Positions 47,116 to 55,937 of a stretch of 64,000 nucleotides of DNA are shown here, piece after piece. Both the position numbers and the translations under genes were made by a program. This DNA is from Stieleria mannarensis. Its GTDB lineage: Bacteria; Planctomycetota; Planctomycetia; Pirellulales; Pirellulaceae. The notes below the pieces were generated by a model. It searched no databases. It had not been told where the DNA came from and saw only the letters and a program-made list of their open reading frames with translations. The stretch's first letter is position 1, and each line of letters opens with the position of its first letter. The DNA is taken from assembly GCF_014154935.1 (NCBI RefSeq), contig NZ_JACEHH010000010.1:62001-126000 (forward strand), given 5' to 3'.

Positions 47116-47547
47116 ATGTCAGTTCGAATCCGTCTGAAAAAGATGGGTCGTACCCACCGACCTTTCTTCCGAGTTTGTGCGATGGACCAGCGGTCGCCGC
47201 GCGACGGTCGGGTGATCGAAGAGTTGGGATACTACGACCCGATGTGCCCCGAGACCGACGCGCGTGTTCAGCTGAAAAGTGACCGCGTCGATCACTGGTT
47301 GAGCGTCGGTGCGCAGCCGAGCGAAAAGGTTGCCGTGTTGATCAAGAAGTACGGCACCGAAGGAACGCACCTGGAAGCCCAAAAAGAAGCCCTCGAGCGA
47401 CTCGGCAAGCGAAAGGAATACACGCCCGCTCCCGCCGCACCGCCACAGCCGGCTGCCAAAGAAGAGCCGGCTGCCGAAGAGGCTGCTACGGAAGAACCCG
47501 CCGCCGAAGGCGAAGCGGTTGCCGAAACCGAAGCGACGGCCGAATGA
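47116..47547 (+). CDS. rpsP: 30S ribosomal protein S16 with acidic C-terminal extension
   Basis: S16 is a small-subunit assembly protein. Residues 1-80 are the conserved core (MSVRIRLKKMGRTHRPFFRV, then DGRVIEELGYYDPM and DHWLSVGAQPSEKVAVLIKK). Most bacteria stop near residue 80-90, but here the protein runs to 143 with an Ala/Pro/Glu-rich acidic tail (EEPAAEEAATEEPAAEGEA). A purine-rich GGAGTGAG lies before the ATG. It lies between ffh and trmD with no rimM gene in between. Confidence 0.98.
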   Translation: MSVRIRLKKMGRTHRPFFRVCAMDQRSPRDGRVIEELGYYDPMCPETDARVQLKSDRVDHWLSVGAQPSEKVAVLIKKYGTEGTHLEAQKEALERLGKRKEYTPAPAAPPQPAAKEEPAAEEAATEEPAAEGEAVAETEATAE

Positions 47548-47606
47548 TCCGACGCGGTTGAACCGTTCCCTTTTTATCGGCAACCAGGATCGCGGGAGAG
47601 AGACGA

Positions 47607-48302
47607 GTGCGATTTGATATCGTCACGCTGTTCCCGGCGATCTTCGACGGTTACCTGACGCAAAGTTTGTTGGAAAAAGCGATCGCCAAGGGGTTGGTCG
47701 AAATCCACCGACATAACTTGCGAGACTGGGCCGCCGACACGCCGCACCGAAAAGTGGACGACCGCCCGTTCGGCGGAGGCCCGGGGATGCTGTTGCAGGT
47801 CGATGTCACCGTGCCCTGCGTGGAGGACATCGAGCGGATGGCACAGACGCCGGCCAGGAAGATTTTGCTGACGCCGCAAGGCAAACGCTTTGACCAACGC
47901 ATGGCCGAGGACTTGGCGACCAGCGACCGAGTGATGTTGCTGTGCGGACGGTACGAAGGGTTCGACCAACGAGTGGTCGACCTATTGGAACCAGAGGAAG
48001 TGAGTGTCGGCGACTTTGTCCTGAACGGGGGTGAGGTCGCGGCGATGACGATCATCGACGGCGTTGTGCGGTTGTTGCCCGGCGTGCTCGGTGACGAAAA
48101 CAGCCATGTCGATGATTCCTTCAGCCGTGGGAACCGGTTGTTGGAATTCCCACAGTACACGCGGCCACGAGACTTTCGCGGGCACGGTGTTCCCGACGTT
48201 TTGCTGGGCGGAAACCACGAGGCGATCGCCGCGTGGCGGGCCGAGCAAAGCCGGATCCGAACGAAACAACGTCGATCAGATTTGTTCGACGAAGAAGAAT
48301 AG
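47607..48302 (+). CDS. trmD: tRNA (guanine-N1)-methyltransferase
   Basis: TrmD methylates G37 of tRNAs with SAM to prevent frameshifting. The 231-residue protein is the SPOUT enzyme with the knot region: PFGGGPGML, LLCGRYEGFDQRV, VGDFVLNGGEVAAM, and RPRDFRGHGVPDVLLGGNHE. The start codon is GTG (MRFDIVTLFPAIF) with GGAG upstream. Length and motifs are normal. Confidence 0.98.
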   Translation: MRFDIVTLFPAIFDGYLTQSLLEKAIAKGLVEIHRHNLRDWAADTPHRKVDDRPFGGGPGMLLQVDVTVPCVEDIERMAQTPARKILLTPQGKRFDQRMAEDLATSDRVMLLCGRYEGFDQRVVDLLEPEEVSVGDFVLNGGEVAAMTIIDGVVRLLPGVLGDENSHVDDSFSRGNRLLEFPQYTRPRDFRGHGVPDVLLGGNHEAIAAWRAEQSRIRTKQRRSDLFDEEE

Positions 48303-48368
48303 ATAGCACCCATTCCACGCCCGAGGTCTGGTGACTTCGGCGATCAGTCAGACGAAGAGAGTAGAACG

Positions 48369-48722
48369 ATGAGCCAAGCAATTCTGGCCAAGGTCGAACA
48401 GACCTCCATCAAAGAAAACCCGCCGAAGTTCGAAATCGGCGATACCGTTGACGTTCACCTGCGAATTCTCGAGGGCAACAAGGAGCGGATCCAGGTCTTC
48501 ACAGGCGTCGTGATCGCGATGTCCGGCAGCGGATCGAAGGAGATGTTCACCGTCCGCCGCATCGTCGCCGGCGAAGGCGTCGAGCGTAAGTTCCCGCTGC
48601 ACAGCCCCCGTATCGAAAAGGTCGAAGTCAAACGCAGCGGTGTCGTCCGTCGCGCCAAACTGTACTTCTTGCGTGACCGCGTCGGTAAGGCCGTCCGTCT
48701 GAAAGAACGCCGCCGATCGTAG
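48369..48722 (+). CDS. rplS: 50S ribosomal protein L19
   Basis: L19 sits at the subunit interface of the large subunit. The 117-residue protein has the family core ([52 protein letters not shown], and [20 protein letters not shown]). It follows trmD by 66 bp with an AGAGAGTAG upstream of the ATG. The order trmD-rplS is the common bacterial one. Confidence 0.98.
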   Translation: MSQAILAKVEQTSIKENPPKFEIGDTVDVHLRILEGNKERIQVFTGVVIAMSGSGSKEMFTVRRIVAGEGVERKFPLHSPRIEKVEVKRSGVVRRAKLYFLRDRVGKAVRLKERRRS

Positions 48723-48731
48723 CGGGAACCA

Positions 48732-48754
48732 GTGGGATAGGCTTCCAGCCTGTC
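48732..48754. repeat. Single arm of the GGATAGGCTTCCAGCCTGTC repeat family, copy 3
   Basis: This 23-bp segment after rplS is identical to the left arm at 438-460, but no matching right arm follows, so it is a solitary arm. Confidence 0.8.
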
Positions 48755-48826
48755 AGTCCACTTGGCATTGCGACAGCCGCCAACGGTTTGCTGAAGCGCT
48801 GGACGCGAAAGGGGCAATGCAACGTT

Positions 48827-48886
48827 GCCAGCCCGACGCGTGAGCGAGGGGCGCCGGGTGGCCCCTCGCTCACGCGTCGGGCTGGC
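48827..48886. repeat. Perfect 26-bp inverted repeat (GACGCGTGAGCGAGGGGC) between rplS and yraN
   Basis: The arm 48827-48852 and the arm 48861-48886 are exact reverse complements separated by an 8-base loop (GCCGGGTG). It is a very stable hairpin directly after the ribosomal cluster and could end transcription, though no T-run follows. Confidence 0.85.
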
Positions 48887-48947
48887 ATGATCGTTGTGGG
48901 TTCCGAGCATCGGATTCATCCAACAAGCCAATCGCTGTTTCGCGACC

Positions 48948-49418
48948 ATGCAACGCACCTCGCTGCCCGCTGCGATTCGCCGAATTCATCATCGCTACAC
49001 CGACTGGCGTTACGGGCGGATCGATCCCGAAGCGCCGATCGGCCGCCAAGGCGAGCAGGTGGCGGCGCGGTTGCTGCGCCAAAAGGGGCTGGTGGTCGTC
49101 GCGGAAAGCGAATCCGACCGCGCCGGTGAGATCGATGTGATCGCCGCCGACAAACGCTCGCGCAGCGTCATCTTTGTCGAAGTCAAAACGCTGCAAACGA
49201 CTCGTCCCGGACACCCGGCCGATCGGGTCGACGAAAACAAGCAAGCCCGGATCACCCGCGCCGCGCTGCGGTTTCTTAAACGCCGCAACCTTCTCGGCAC
49301 GCCCTGCCGATTCGACGTGATCGCCATCTGGTGGCCCAAGGGCGAACCGGCGCCGGTCCGCGTCGAGCACTACGAACACGCCTTCGAAGCCGCCGGCGAT
49401 TTTCAAATGTGGTCCTGA
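48948..49418 (+). CDS. yraN: YraN family endonuclease-like protein (UPF0102)
   Basis: A 156-residue protein with the restriction-endonuclease-like fold of the UPF0102/YraN family: GRQGEQVAARLLRQKGLVVV, then GEIDVIAADKRSRSVIFVEVKT with the acidic D-ExK nuclease-like residues, and a KQARITRAALRFLKRRNLLG helix. Family members are predicted nucleases, probably involved in DNA processing or natural transformation, but no reaction is proven. The ATG at 48948 (MQRTSLPAA) is preferred because upstream sequence is hairpin DNA. It ends the conserved ribosomal cluster. Confidence 0.9.
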   Translation: MQRTSLPAAIRRIHHRYTDWRYGRIDPEAPIGRQGEQVAARLLRQKGLVVVAESESDRAGEIDVIAADKRSRSVIFVEVKTLQTTRPGHPADRVDENKQARITRAALRFLKRRNLLGTPCRFDVIAIWWPKGEPAPVRVEHYEHAFEAAGDFQMWS

Positions 49419-49521
49419 CCCGATGCCCGCCTGCGCGCGCACCCATCATTCTGCCCCGGATCGTTCCGCTATCGCTCTATGGGCTCCCACCGACGTGATC
49501 GGAAACCGGTAGCCGCGAGGA

Positions 49522-49550
49522 GAGGTAGGAAGATTTTGGAGGTAGGAAGG
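49522..49550. repeat. Single arm of the GAAGATTTTGGAGGT repeat family, copy 2
   Basis: GAGGTAGGAAGATTTTGGAG then GTAGGAAGG matches the left arms at 11698-11726 and 56217-56244; no right arm is nearby. It lies in the 280-bp spacer before the MacA-like gene, which otherwise holds nothing recognisable. Confidence 0.8.
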
Positions 49551-49698
49551 GGCAGCGGTTAAGAACGCGACCTGGGAATCGCTGCCAAGAAAGGCGATTG
49601 GAACGCGAACAGACGGACAATGTTTTTGCTTACCCGCTCGATTCGCTAGACTGGAGTGGGCAATGGTCGCCGTTCTACTTTTTCAAGCCTGCGGTTGA

Positions 49699-50961
49699 AT
49701 GAAGATGCTTGTCAAAATGCTGGTCGCGATGGGCATTTTGATCGGCATCGGTACATTCGGTTACAAACCGGCGGTGACGTATTGGCAGCAGCGGAATCGG
49801 GTGCGATGGGAGACTGCGGCGATCGTCCGCGGGGACGTGACCCGCTACGTCAATTCCACCGGTTCGGTGCGACCGGTCCAGTCGGTCTCGGTCGGATCGG
49901 TCGTTTCGGGGCCGATCGACGCGTTGAACGTCGACTTCAACGACCAGGTCAACAAGGGCGACGTGCTAGCGACGATCGACCCGCGACTGTTCAAAGCCGA
50001 CGTGGCCAGAGACGAAGCGACGCTGGCCACTCGTCAGGCCGAACGGGAGCGGATCGAGGCCGAGTTGGTCCAGGCGAATAAGAGTTATCAGCGCGGTCAG
50101 AAGCTGTACGCCAAAAGTGAAGGTTTTTTGTCCGAGTCCGAAATGGATGCGTTGGTGTTTGAATTGCAATCGCTGGAGGCACAGTTGAAGGTCGCCGAAG
50201 CGATGATTCAGCAGGCCGAAGCGTCGCTGGAAAATTCTCGGGCGAACTTGAATTATTGTGAGATCACCGCGCCGGTCGACGGCGTGATCATCGATCGAAA
50301 GATTGATCCCGGGCAAACGCTGGCGGCTTCGTTCCAGACGCCGGAGCTGTTCATCGTGGCGCCGGATTTGCGCGACAAAGTGCACGTGTTCGCATCGGTC
50401 GACGAAGCCGACATCGGTCTGGTGCAAAAGGCGCAATCCGAATCCCGGCCGGTGACGTTCACGGTCGACGCGCACCCGGATGAGTTGTTTACCGGACGGA
50501 TCGAACAGATTCGTGTCAGCAGCGTCGCCAACCAAAACGTCGTGACCTATCCGGTCGTCATCGCGACCGGCAATCCCGATTTAAAACTGTTGCCCGGAAT
50601 GACCGCCAGCATCTCCTTCGAAGTCGACTCGATCACCGATGTGCCCAAGTTGCCCAACGCCGCGCTGCGTTTCTTTCCCGACGACATCGAATCGGTGCGA
50701 CCGTCGGATCGGCATCTGATCGACGGGTCGCTGTGGAAGTCCACTGACAAACGCGACGAGGACCAGTCGCAATTGCCGGCGGTCGAGAAAGCGGCCAAGC
50801 GCAAGTCGCGTAACAAACGCCACGTCTGGGTCGACGATGGCCAGTGGTTGCGGGCCGTTGAAATCGAAACCGGGCTGAGCGAAAGCGGGTTCACGGAGCT
50901 TAAGTCGGGCGATCTGTCGGTCGGTGATTTATTGGTGACCGGCAAGCAGATCAAACAGTAG
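49699..50961 (+). CDS. MacA-like periplasmic adaptor (HlyD/RND-type)
   Basis: A 420-residue adaptor protein with an N-terminal membrane anchor (LVKMLVAMGILIGIGTFGY), a biotinyl-lipoyl-like half (TGSVRPVQSVSVGSVVSGPI and DVLATIDPRLF), a coiled-coil hairpin (residues about 100-190, rich in Ala, Glu and Gln), the return lipoyl half (YCEITAPVDGVIIDRKIDPG) and a beta-barrel domain (FTGRIEQIRVSS). It would bridge the MacB-like transporter to an outer-membrane channel. A nonstandard C-terminal stretch contains a charged insert (residues 345-372). It heads a three-gene operon with the permease 22 bp downstream. Confidence 0.9.
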   Translation: MKMLVKMLVAMGILIGIGTFGYKPAVTYWQQRNRVRWETAAIVRGDVTRYVNSTGSVRPVQSVSVGSVVSGPIDALNVDFNDQVNKGDVLATIDPRLFKADVARDEATLATRQAERERIEAELVQANKSYQRGQKLYAKSEGFLSESEMDALVFELQSLEAQLKVAEAMIQQAEASLENSRANLNYCEITAPVDGVIIDRKIDPGQTLAASFQTPELFIVAPDLRDKVHVFASVDEADIGLVQKAQSESRPVTFTVDAHPDELFTGRIEQIRVSSVANQNVVTYPVVIATGNPDLKLLPGMTASISFEVDSITDVPKLPNAALRFFPDDIESVRPSDRHLIDGSLWKSTDKRDEDQSQLPAVEKAAKRKSRNKRHVWVDDGQWLRAVEIETGLSESGFTELKSGDLSVGDLLVTGKQIKQ

Positions 50962-50983
50962 TCCATTGAAAACGTAGCCTTCC

Positions 50984-52225
50984 ATGTCGCTTTTAGATAC
51001 CGTTCGAATCGCGTTGCGGGCCTTGTTGAAAAACAAGATGCGCGCCGTGTTGACGGTGATCGGCGTGGTGATCGGGATCGCGGCGGTGACCACGATCGTG
51101 TCGATCGGCCAGGGTGCCAACCGGTTGGTGCAGGGTGAACTGGCCAACCTGGGGACCAACGTGATCTTTGTGATTCCCGGGCAAACCACCGACGGCGGTG
51201 TCCGCCAGAACGACGCGCCGTCGTTGACCGCCGGTGATGCCGAAGCGATCGGTTCACAATGCCCGGCGGTGTTGGCCGCATCACCCCTGGTGTTCACCGG
51301 CGGTCAAGTCATTTACGGCAATGAGAACTGGAGCCCAAAGGAGATGCTGGGCGTCGGCACCGATTTTTTGTTGGTCCGCAATTGGCGACTGGAGGCCGGT
51401 TCGTTCTTCAGCCAAGCCGACCTCGATTCCAAGGCCAAGGTGTGCGTGATCGGACAGACGCTGATTCCGAAACTGTTTCGCACCACCAACCCGATCGGTC
51501 AGACGTTGCGGGTGAACAACGTGCCGGTGCGTGTGATCGGAATCCTGTCCAAGAAAGGCGCCAACATGGTCGGTGATGATCAGGACAACTTGTTGTTGAT
51601 GCCGCAGACGACGGTCCGCAAGCGATTGCTCGGATCGCCGATGGACAACATCCACGCAATCATGGTGTCGGCGCGGAGCACGAATCAGATGAGTGTGGCG
51701 ACGCGTCAGATTCGCAATCTACTGCTCGAGCGGCACGACATCGCACCGGGGGAAGAAGATGATTTCGACATCACGGACATGGAGGAGGTCGCGGGGATGT
51801 TGGGGATGATCACGGGGACGTTGACGTTGATGTTGTCGGCGATCGCGGGGATTTCGTTGGTCGTCGGCGGCGTCGGCATCATGAACATCATGCTGGTTTC
51901 GGTGACCGAGCGGACGCGCGAGATCGGCATTCGGATGGCCTTGGGGGCTCGCGGTCGAGACATCTTGAGCCAGTTCTTGATCGAATCGGTGGTGTTGTCC
52001 AGCATCGGCGGCGTGATCGGATTGGCGCTCGGGACGGCAATGTCGATGGCCGCGACGATGTTGATCAACGCGTACAAGCCGGGCACGGATTGGCCGATGG
52101 TGGTGTCGTTTCCCGCGGCGTTGGTGGCGATGGGGTTTGCCGCGGCGGTCGGCGTGTTTTTCGGATTCTATCCCGCCCGCCGCGCCAGCAAGTTGGATCC
52201 GATCGACGCGCTCCGTTACGAGTGA
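50984..52225 (+). CDS. MacB-type ABC transporter permease
   Basis: A 413-residue permease with the MacB/LolC layout: an N-terminal helix (MLTVIGVVIGIAAVTTIVS region), a large periplasmic domain (residues about 45-280) and three C-terminal helices (LTLMLSAIAGISLVVGGVGI, then ILSQFLIESVVLSSIGGVIG and ALVAMGFAAAVGVFFGFYP). The conserved ERTREIGIRMALGA coupling motif is present. Unlike E. coli MacB it has no ATPase domain; that is the next gene, whose GTG start overlaps this stop. It exports small molecules or peptides, by family knowledge. Confidence 0.92.
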   Translation: MSLLDTVRIALRALLKNKMRAVLTVIGVVIGIAAVTTIVSIGQGANRLVQGELANLGTNVIFVIPGQTTDGGVRQNDAPSLTAGDAEAIGSQCPAVLAASPLVFTGGQVIYGNENWSPKEMLGVGTDFLLVRNWRLEAGSFFSQADLDSKAKVCVIGQTLIPKLFRTTNPIGQTLRVNNVPVRVIGILSKKGANMVGDDQDNLLLMPQTTVRKRLLGSPMDNIHAIMVSARSTNQMSVATRQIRNLLLERHDIAPGEEDDFDITDMEEVAGMLGMITGTLTLMLSAIAGISLVVGGVGIMNIMLVSVTERTREIGIRMALGARGRDILSQFLIESVVLSSIGGVIGLALGTAMSMAATMLINAYKPGTDWPMVVSFPAALVAMGFAAAVGVFFGFYPARRASKLDPIDALRYE

Positions 52226-52962
52226 ATCGCGTGGCATTGATCGAACTTCGAGACGTCAGACGCGAATACGACTTGGGCGAAGTCAAGGTCCATGCGCTGC
52301 GCACGGTCAGTTTGGAGATCGAACAGGGCGAATTCATCGCGCTGGTCGGACCGTCCGGCAGCGGCAAGTCCACCCTGATGAACACGCTGGGGTGTCTGGA
52401 TCGGCCGACGCACGGCAGCTATCGGCTTGACGGTGAAGAGATCGTTTCGATGACTCGTGACCAACGGGCGCGGATTCGCAACAAACAGCTCGGGTTCGTG
52501 TTCCAGAACTTTAATTTGCTCAATCGAACCTCGGCGCTGGAAAACGTGGAACTGCCGCTGATGTATGGCCCGCGGATGTCGGCTCGCCAGCGGCACGATC
52601 GGGCGCGGGAAGTGTTGGACCAGGTCGGGCTGGGTGACCGCTATCATCATCATCCCAGCCAGCTCTCCGGCGGTCAGCAGCAGCGCGTCGCGATCGCCCG
52701 GGCACTGGTCAATCGTCCCTCGATCTTGATGGGGGATGAACCGACCGGGAATTTGGACTCAAGGACCAGTCGCGAGGTGATCGCGTTGTTTCGGGAGCTA
52801 AATGAACGACAGCGGATCACAGTGATTCTGGTCACCCATGATCCGGGCATCGCGCGCAACGCCGAACGCACGATCGTGCTCCGTGACGGCCGGGTGGTTG
52901 AAGACACGACCGATTTTGCCAAGGCCAAAGCGGCCCTCGAGTTTGACGCGGACGCGTCATGA
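52222..52962 (+). CDS. MacB/LolD-type ABC transporter ATP-binding protein
   Basis: A 246-residue ATPase. Walker A GPSGSGKST, signature LSGGQQQRVAIARA, Walker B ILMGDEPTGNLD, H-loop VTHD, with FVFQNFNLL as the Q-loop; all are intact. It resembles the ATPases of LolCDE and MacB complexes. The GTG start overlaps the permease stop by four bases (GTGA), which points to coupled translation; a second GTG nine bases downstream is an alternative. The start should remain tied to the permease. Substrate unknown. Confidence 0.95.
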   Translation: MNRVALIELRDVRREYDLGEVKVHALRTVSLEIEQGEFIALVGPSGSGKSTLMNTLGCLDRPTHGSYRLDGEEIVSMTRDQRARIRNKQLGFVFQNFNLLNRTSALENVELPLMYGPRMSARQRHDRAREVLDQVGLGDRYHHHPSQLSGGQQQRVAIARALVNRPSILMGDEPTGNLDSRTSREVIALFRELNERQRITVILVTHDPGIARNAERTIVLRDGRVVEDTTDFAKAKAALEFDADAS

Positions 52963-52977
52963 ATCTCCTTCACTGAA

Positions 52978-53058
52978 CATCATTCTGCCCCGTATCATTC
53001 TGCCGTTTCTCCTGTTCAGGGCAGGCAAAGGGGCAGAATGATACGGGGCAGAATGATG
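52978..53058. repeat. Perfect 27-bp inverted repeat (GGCAGAATGATACGGGGCAG type) after the ABC operon
   Basis: The arm 52978-53004 is an exact reverse complement of 53032-53058, with a 27-base loop. The GGCAGAATGATG unit is shared with 40621-40922, and related CATTCTGCCCC fragments are at about 49446 and 55203. It starts 15 bp after the ATPase stop and may act as a terminator. Confidence 0.88.
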
Positions 53059-53116
53059 TCGGACCGGAGAGCTGTTAAACTGTCGCGTCTTGCGCCAATC
53101 CGTTGTCTCTCAATCC

Positions 53117-55144
53117 ATGCATCCGATGTTTCGCTCCTTCGCCATCTTCGTCGCGTCTTTCGTCATCCTGTTCAGCTCGACCGCCCTCTCCCGGGCCGGC
53201 GCCGCCCCGTCCAGACCCAATGTGATCTTTATTTTGCTCGATGACATGGGCTGGGGGGATTTCGGGGTTTTGTTTCAAAACGATTCGGCGCATTCCAAAC
53301 GGCATCAGACGCCGATGTTGGATCGGATGGCTGCCGAAGGGATGCAGTTGCGCGATCATTATTGTCCGGCACCGGTTTGTGCCCCCAGCCGATCGTCGCT
53401 GTTGACGGGCGTGCATCAAGGTCATGCGGAGGTGCGTGACAATCAGTTCGACAAAGCGTTGGCGGACAACCACACGCTTGCCACGGTGATGAAGGCGGCC
53501 GGCTACAAGACCTGGTTGGTCGGCAAGTATGGTTTGCAAGGCGCAAAGAACGGCCAGGATGACGACTGGACGCCGGCCGATTGGCCCGCCTATCCCACCA
53601 AGCGCGGGTTCGACGAGTTCTATGGATACGTCCGTCACCGTGACGGGCACGTGCATTATCCCGCCGAGCATTGGGATCGGGGCGACAGCGAATCGCATCG
53701 CACGCCCAAGCAGGTTTGGCACAATGATCGAGAAGTCAGCAAGGAGTTGGCCAAGTGCTACACGACGGATTTGTTCGCCGCCCGCAGCAAAGATTGGATC
53801 ACCAAGCATGTCCAAGGCGGTTCGGGGCAACCGTTTTTCTTGTACCTGGCCTACGACACGCCGCACGCGGCACTGCAGTTGCCCTCGACCCCGTTCCCCG
53901 ACGGCTATGGTCTCGGCGGCGGGTTGCAGTGGACCGGCAAGCCGGGGGCGATGATCAACACGGCGGTCGGAACCGTCGACGGCTATCGGCACCCTGATTA
54001 CACCGGCAAGGGCTGGTCGGATGCCGAAGAGCGGTTTGCGACGATGGTCCGTCGGATCGATCATTCGATCGGCGACTTGTTGCAAACGCTGCGTGATCTA
54101 AAGATCGACGACAACACGCTGGTGGTGCTCAGTTGTGACAACGGACCGCACCACGAGTCGTACTTGCGAGACGCGCAAGGCCAAAACGTCAATTACACAC
54201 CCCAGTCTTTCCAGTCCTATGGTCCCTTCGACGGCACCAAGCGGGATGTCTGGGAAGGCGGCATTCGCGTCGGAACGTTGGCCTGGTGGCCGGGGCAGAT
54301 CGCACCGGGATCGATCAGCCGCCGGCCCTCGCAGTTCCAGGATTGGATGCCGACGTTTGCCCGTGCCGGTGGCATCGCACCGCCGGCACGAACCGATGGC
54401 GTCTCACTATTGCCGACGCTGACGGGCAACGGCACGCAGCGTCCGGGGCAGGTCTACATCGAGTATTTCAATGGCGGCAAGACACCTACCTACAACGATT
54501 TCCAAGCGTCCAAACGGAACCAACGGCGCCGGCAAATGCAGGTCGTGTTCGTCGACGGGTACAAGGGCGTGCGAGTTGATATTCAAGACCACAAACAGCC
54601 GTTTGCGATCTACGATCTGAAAAGCGATCCGAAAGAGCTGCACGATCTGGCCGGGACGGGGGGGGAATTCGCCAAGTTACAGCAGAAGATGCGCGACCGG
54701 GTGCTGCAGCTGCGTCGGGCCAATCCGTCGGCGTCGCGGCCGTATGACGATGTCGCGATCCCGGCGGTGAACATGGACAGACAATCCGGTTGGGTCTACG
54801 ACGTTTACTCCGGCCCGTTTCCCTATGTGCCCGATGTCGACGACTTGCAAGCGACCGCGTCGGGGCGTTCGGATGAGTTGTCGGTGAAAGATGCCTCGGG
54901 GGCCGTTCGATTTCGGGGAGTTTTCATCGCCCCCGAAACCGGGCTGTATCAAGTCACGCTCTCGACCGACTCGCCTGCGTTCGCGCGGATCCATGACGCG
55001 ACGTTGATCGATGCCGATTTCGGATTCGACCCTGGCAAGACTTATTCAACCGAGATTCGGCTGGAGAAAGGCATGCATCCGGTTGCCGTCACGACACTCG
55101 CCGATGGCGACGTGTCGGTGGAATTGAATTGGCAGCGGAAATGA
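53117..55144 (+). CDS. Secreted sulfatase with C-terminal beta-rich domain
   Basis: A 675-residue type I sulfatase. A signal peptide (IFVASFVILFSSTALSRAGA) is followed by the metal site VIFILLDDMGWGDFG (D42, D43) and the formylglycine motif C88APSRSSLLTG, to be oxidised by a formylglycine-generating enzyme. VGKYGLQ, LSCDNGPHHESY and GGIRV-like segments complete the catalytic domain. After residue about 560 a beta-rich domain (RFRGVFIAPETGLYQVTLST) resembles PA14 carbohydrate-binding domains. Sulfatases are abundant in marine planctomycetes and cleave sulfated polysaccharides, so this is a plausible role. The exact start (53117 or 53126) is uncertain. Confidence 0.93.
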   Translation: MHPMFRSFAIFVASFVILFSSTALSRAGAAPSRPNVIFILLDDMGWGDFGVLFQNDSAHSKRHQTPMLDRMAAEGMQLRDHYCPAPVCAPSRSSLLTGVHQGHAEVRDNQFDKALADNHTLATVMKAAGYKTWLVGKYGLQGAKNGQDDDWTPADWPAYPTKRGFDEFYGYVRHRDGHVHYPAEHWDRGDSESHRTPKQVWHNDREVSKELAKCYTTDLFAARSKDWITKHVQGGSGQPFFLYLAYDTPHAALQLPSTPFPDGYGLGGGLQWTGKPGAMINTAVGTVDGYRHPDYTGKGWSDAEERFATMVRRIDHSIGDLLQTLRDLKIDDNTLVVLSCDNGPHHESYLRDAQGQNVNYTPQSFQSYGPFDGTKRDVWEGGIRVGTLAWWPGQIAPGSISRRPSQFQDWMPTFARAGGIAPPARTDGVSLLPTLTGNGTQRPGQVYIEYFNGGKTPTYNDFQASKRNQRRRQMQVVFVDGYKGVRVDIQDHKQPFAIYDLKSDPKELHDLAGTGGEFAKLQQKMRDRVLQLRRANPSASRPYDDVAIPAVNMDRQSGWVYDVYSGPFPYVPDVDDLQATASGRSDELSVKDASGAVRFRGVFIAPETGLYQVTLSTDSPAFARIHDATLIDADFGFDPGKTYSTEIRLEKGMHPVAVTTLADGDVSVELNWQRK

Positions 55145-55238
55145 TCCGGTCACCTGGCTGATTGCCCGCTGATTACCCAGCCAAACGTTTTCCAGTCATT
55201 TTTCTGCCCCTATTTTTCTGCCATCGATTCCGTCGCCG

Positions 55239-55937
55239 TTAGCGGCGGAAGACTCGCAGGGTCAGCATCAGTTGATCCGAGTCCAGGTCGACGTTCAGGT
55301 TTCCTGCCGGGGCACCGCCGGCGTTCGACACAAGGTTGGTGTTGGCGTTGCCCAGGTCCAGGCGTCGGTAACCGAAATCAAGCTCGACGTTGGACAGTAA
55401 TTTGCACGTCAGCCCGATCCCGAACTGGTAGGCGATGTCATCATCGTCTTTGACGCTGGAGACGACGCCGTCATTGGCTTGGAATTCGAAGTGCGACCAG
55501 CCGATGCCTCCGCCGGCATACACCTCCAGGTTCTCGCTGATCGGTTTATCGATCCACAGGTTCGACAGCCCGGCAAAGCGGTCGGTGAACGCGCCGCGGT
55601 AAAAGAACGTGTAGGGGCCGGGCGGTCCGGGAAAACTATTCAGCGTGAACTGCGAATCTTCCAGGAACATGTACTGGGACTCCAGGCGGATCTGGTAGTC
55701 GCAGTAATCGAATTCGCGTCCGTAGGAGAACGCATAGGCTTCGTTCGTTTCGTGCTCCTTGCCCGACGCGTCGAAGTTCCCGTTGGTGTTGCGACCGGAT
55801 CCTTCCATGGTCAGGAAATCGCCGGCGAAGGAACCCGCGACGTAGCAGTCCTTGAAGTCAAACAACTGGGCCGAGGCGGAACTCATTCCCGCAATCGAGA
55901 TCACCAGGGCGAGGAAGAGTTGCTGTCCGAGACGCAT
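55239..55937 (-). CDS. Outer-membrane beta-barrel protein
   Basis: A 232-residue protein with a signal peptide (MRLGQQLFLALVISIAGMSSASAQ) and an all-beta mature part with alternating patterns (YDYQIRLESQYMFLEDS and ELDFGYRRLDLG) ending in a strand with a C-terminal aromatic-basic residue set (LMLTLRVFRR). It resembles small OmpW/porin-like barrels (outer membrane protein beta-barrel domain family), with GLSNLWIDKPISENLEVYAGGGIGW typical of the family. The ATG at 55937 is preferred over a more upstream frame. It is on its own, convergent with the sulfatase gene. Confidence 0.8.
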   Translation of the reverse strand: MRLGQQLFLALVISIAGMSSASAQLFDFKDCYVAGSFAGDFLTMEGSGRNTNGNFDASGKEHETNEAYAFSYGREFDYCDYQIRLESQYMFLEDSQFTLNSFPGPPGPYTFFYRGAFTDRFAGLSNLWIDKPISENLEVYAGGGIGWSHFEFQANDGVVSSVKDDDDIAYQFGIGLTCKLLSNVELDFGYRRLDLGNANTNLVSNAGGAPAGNLNVDLDSDQLMLTLRVFRR

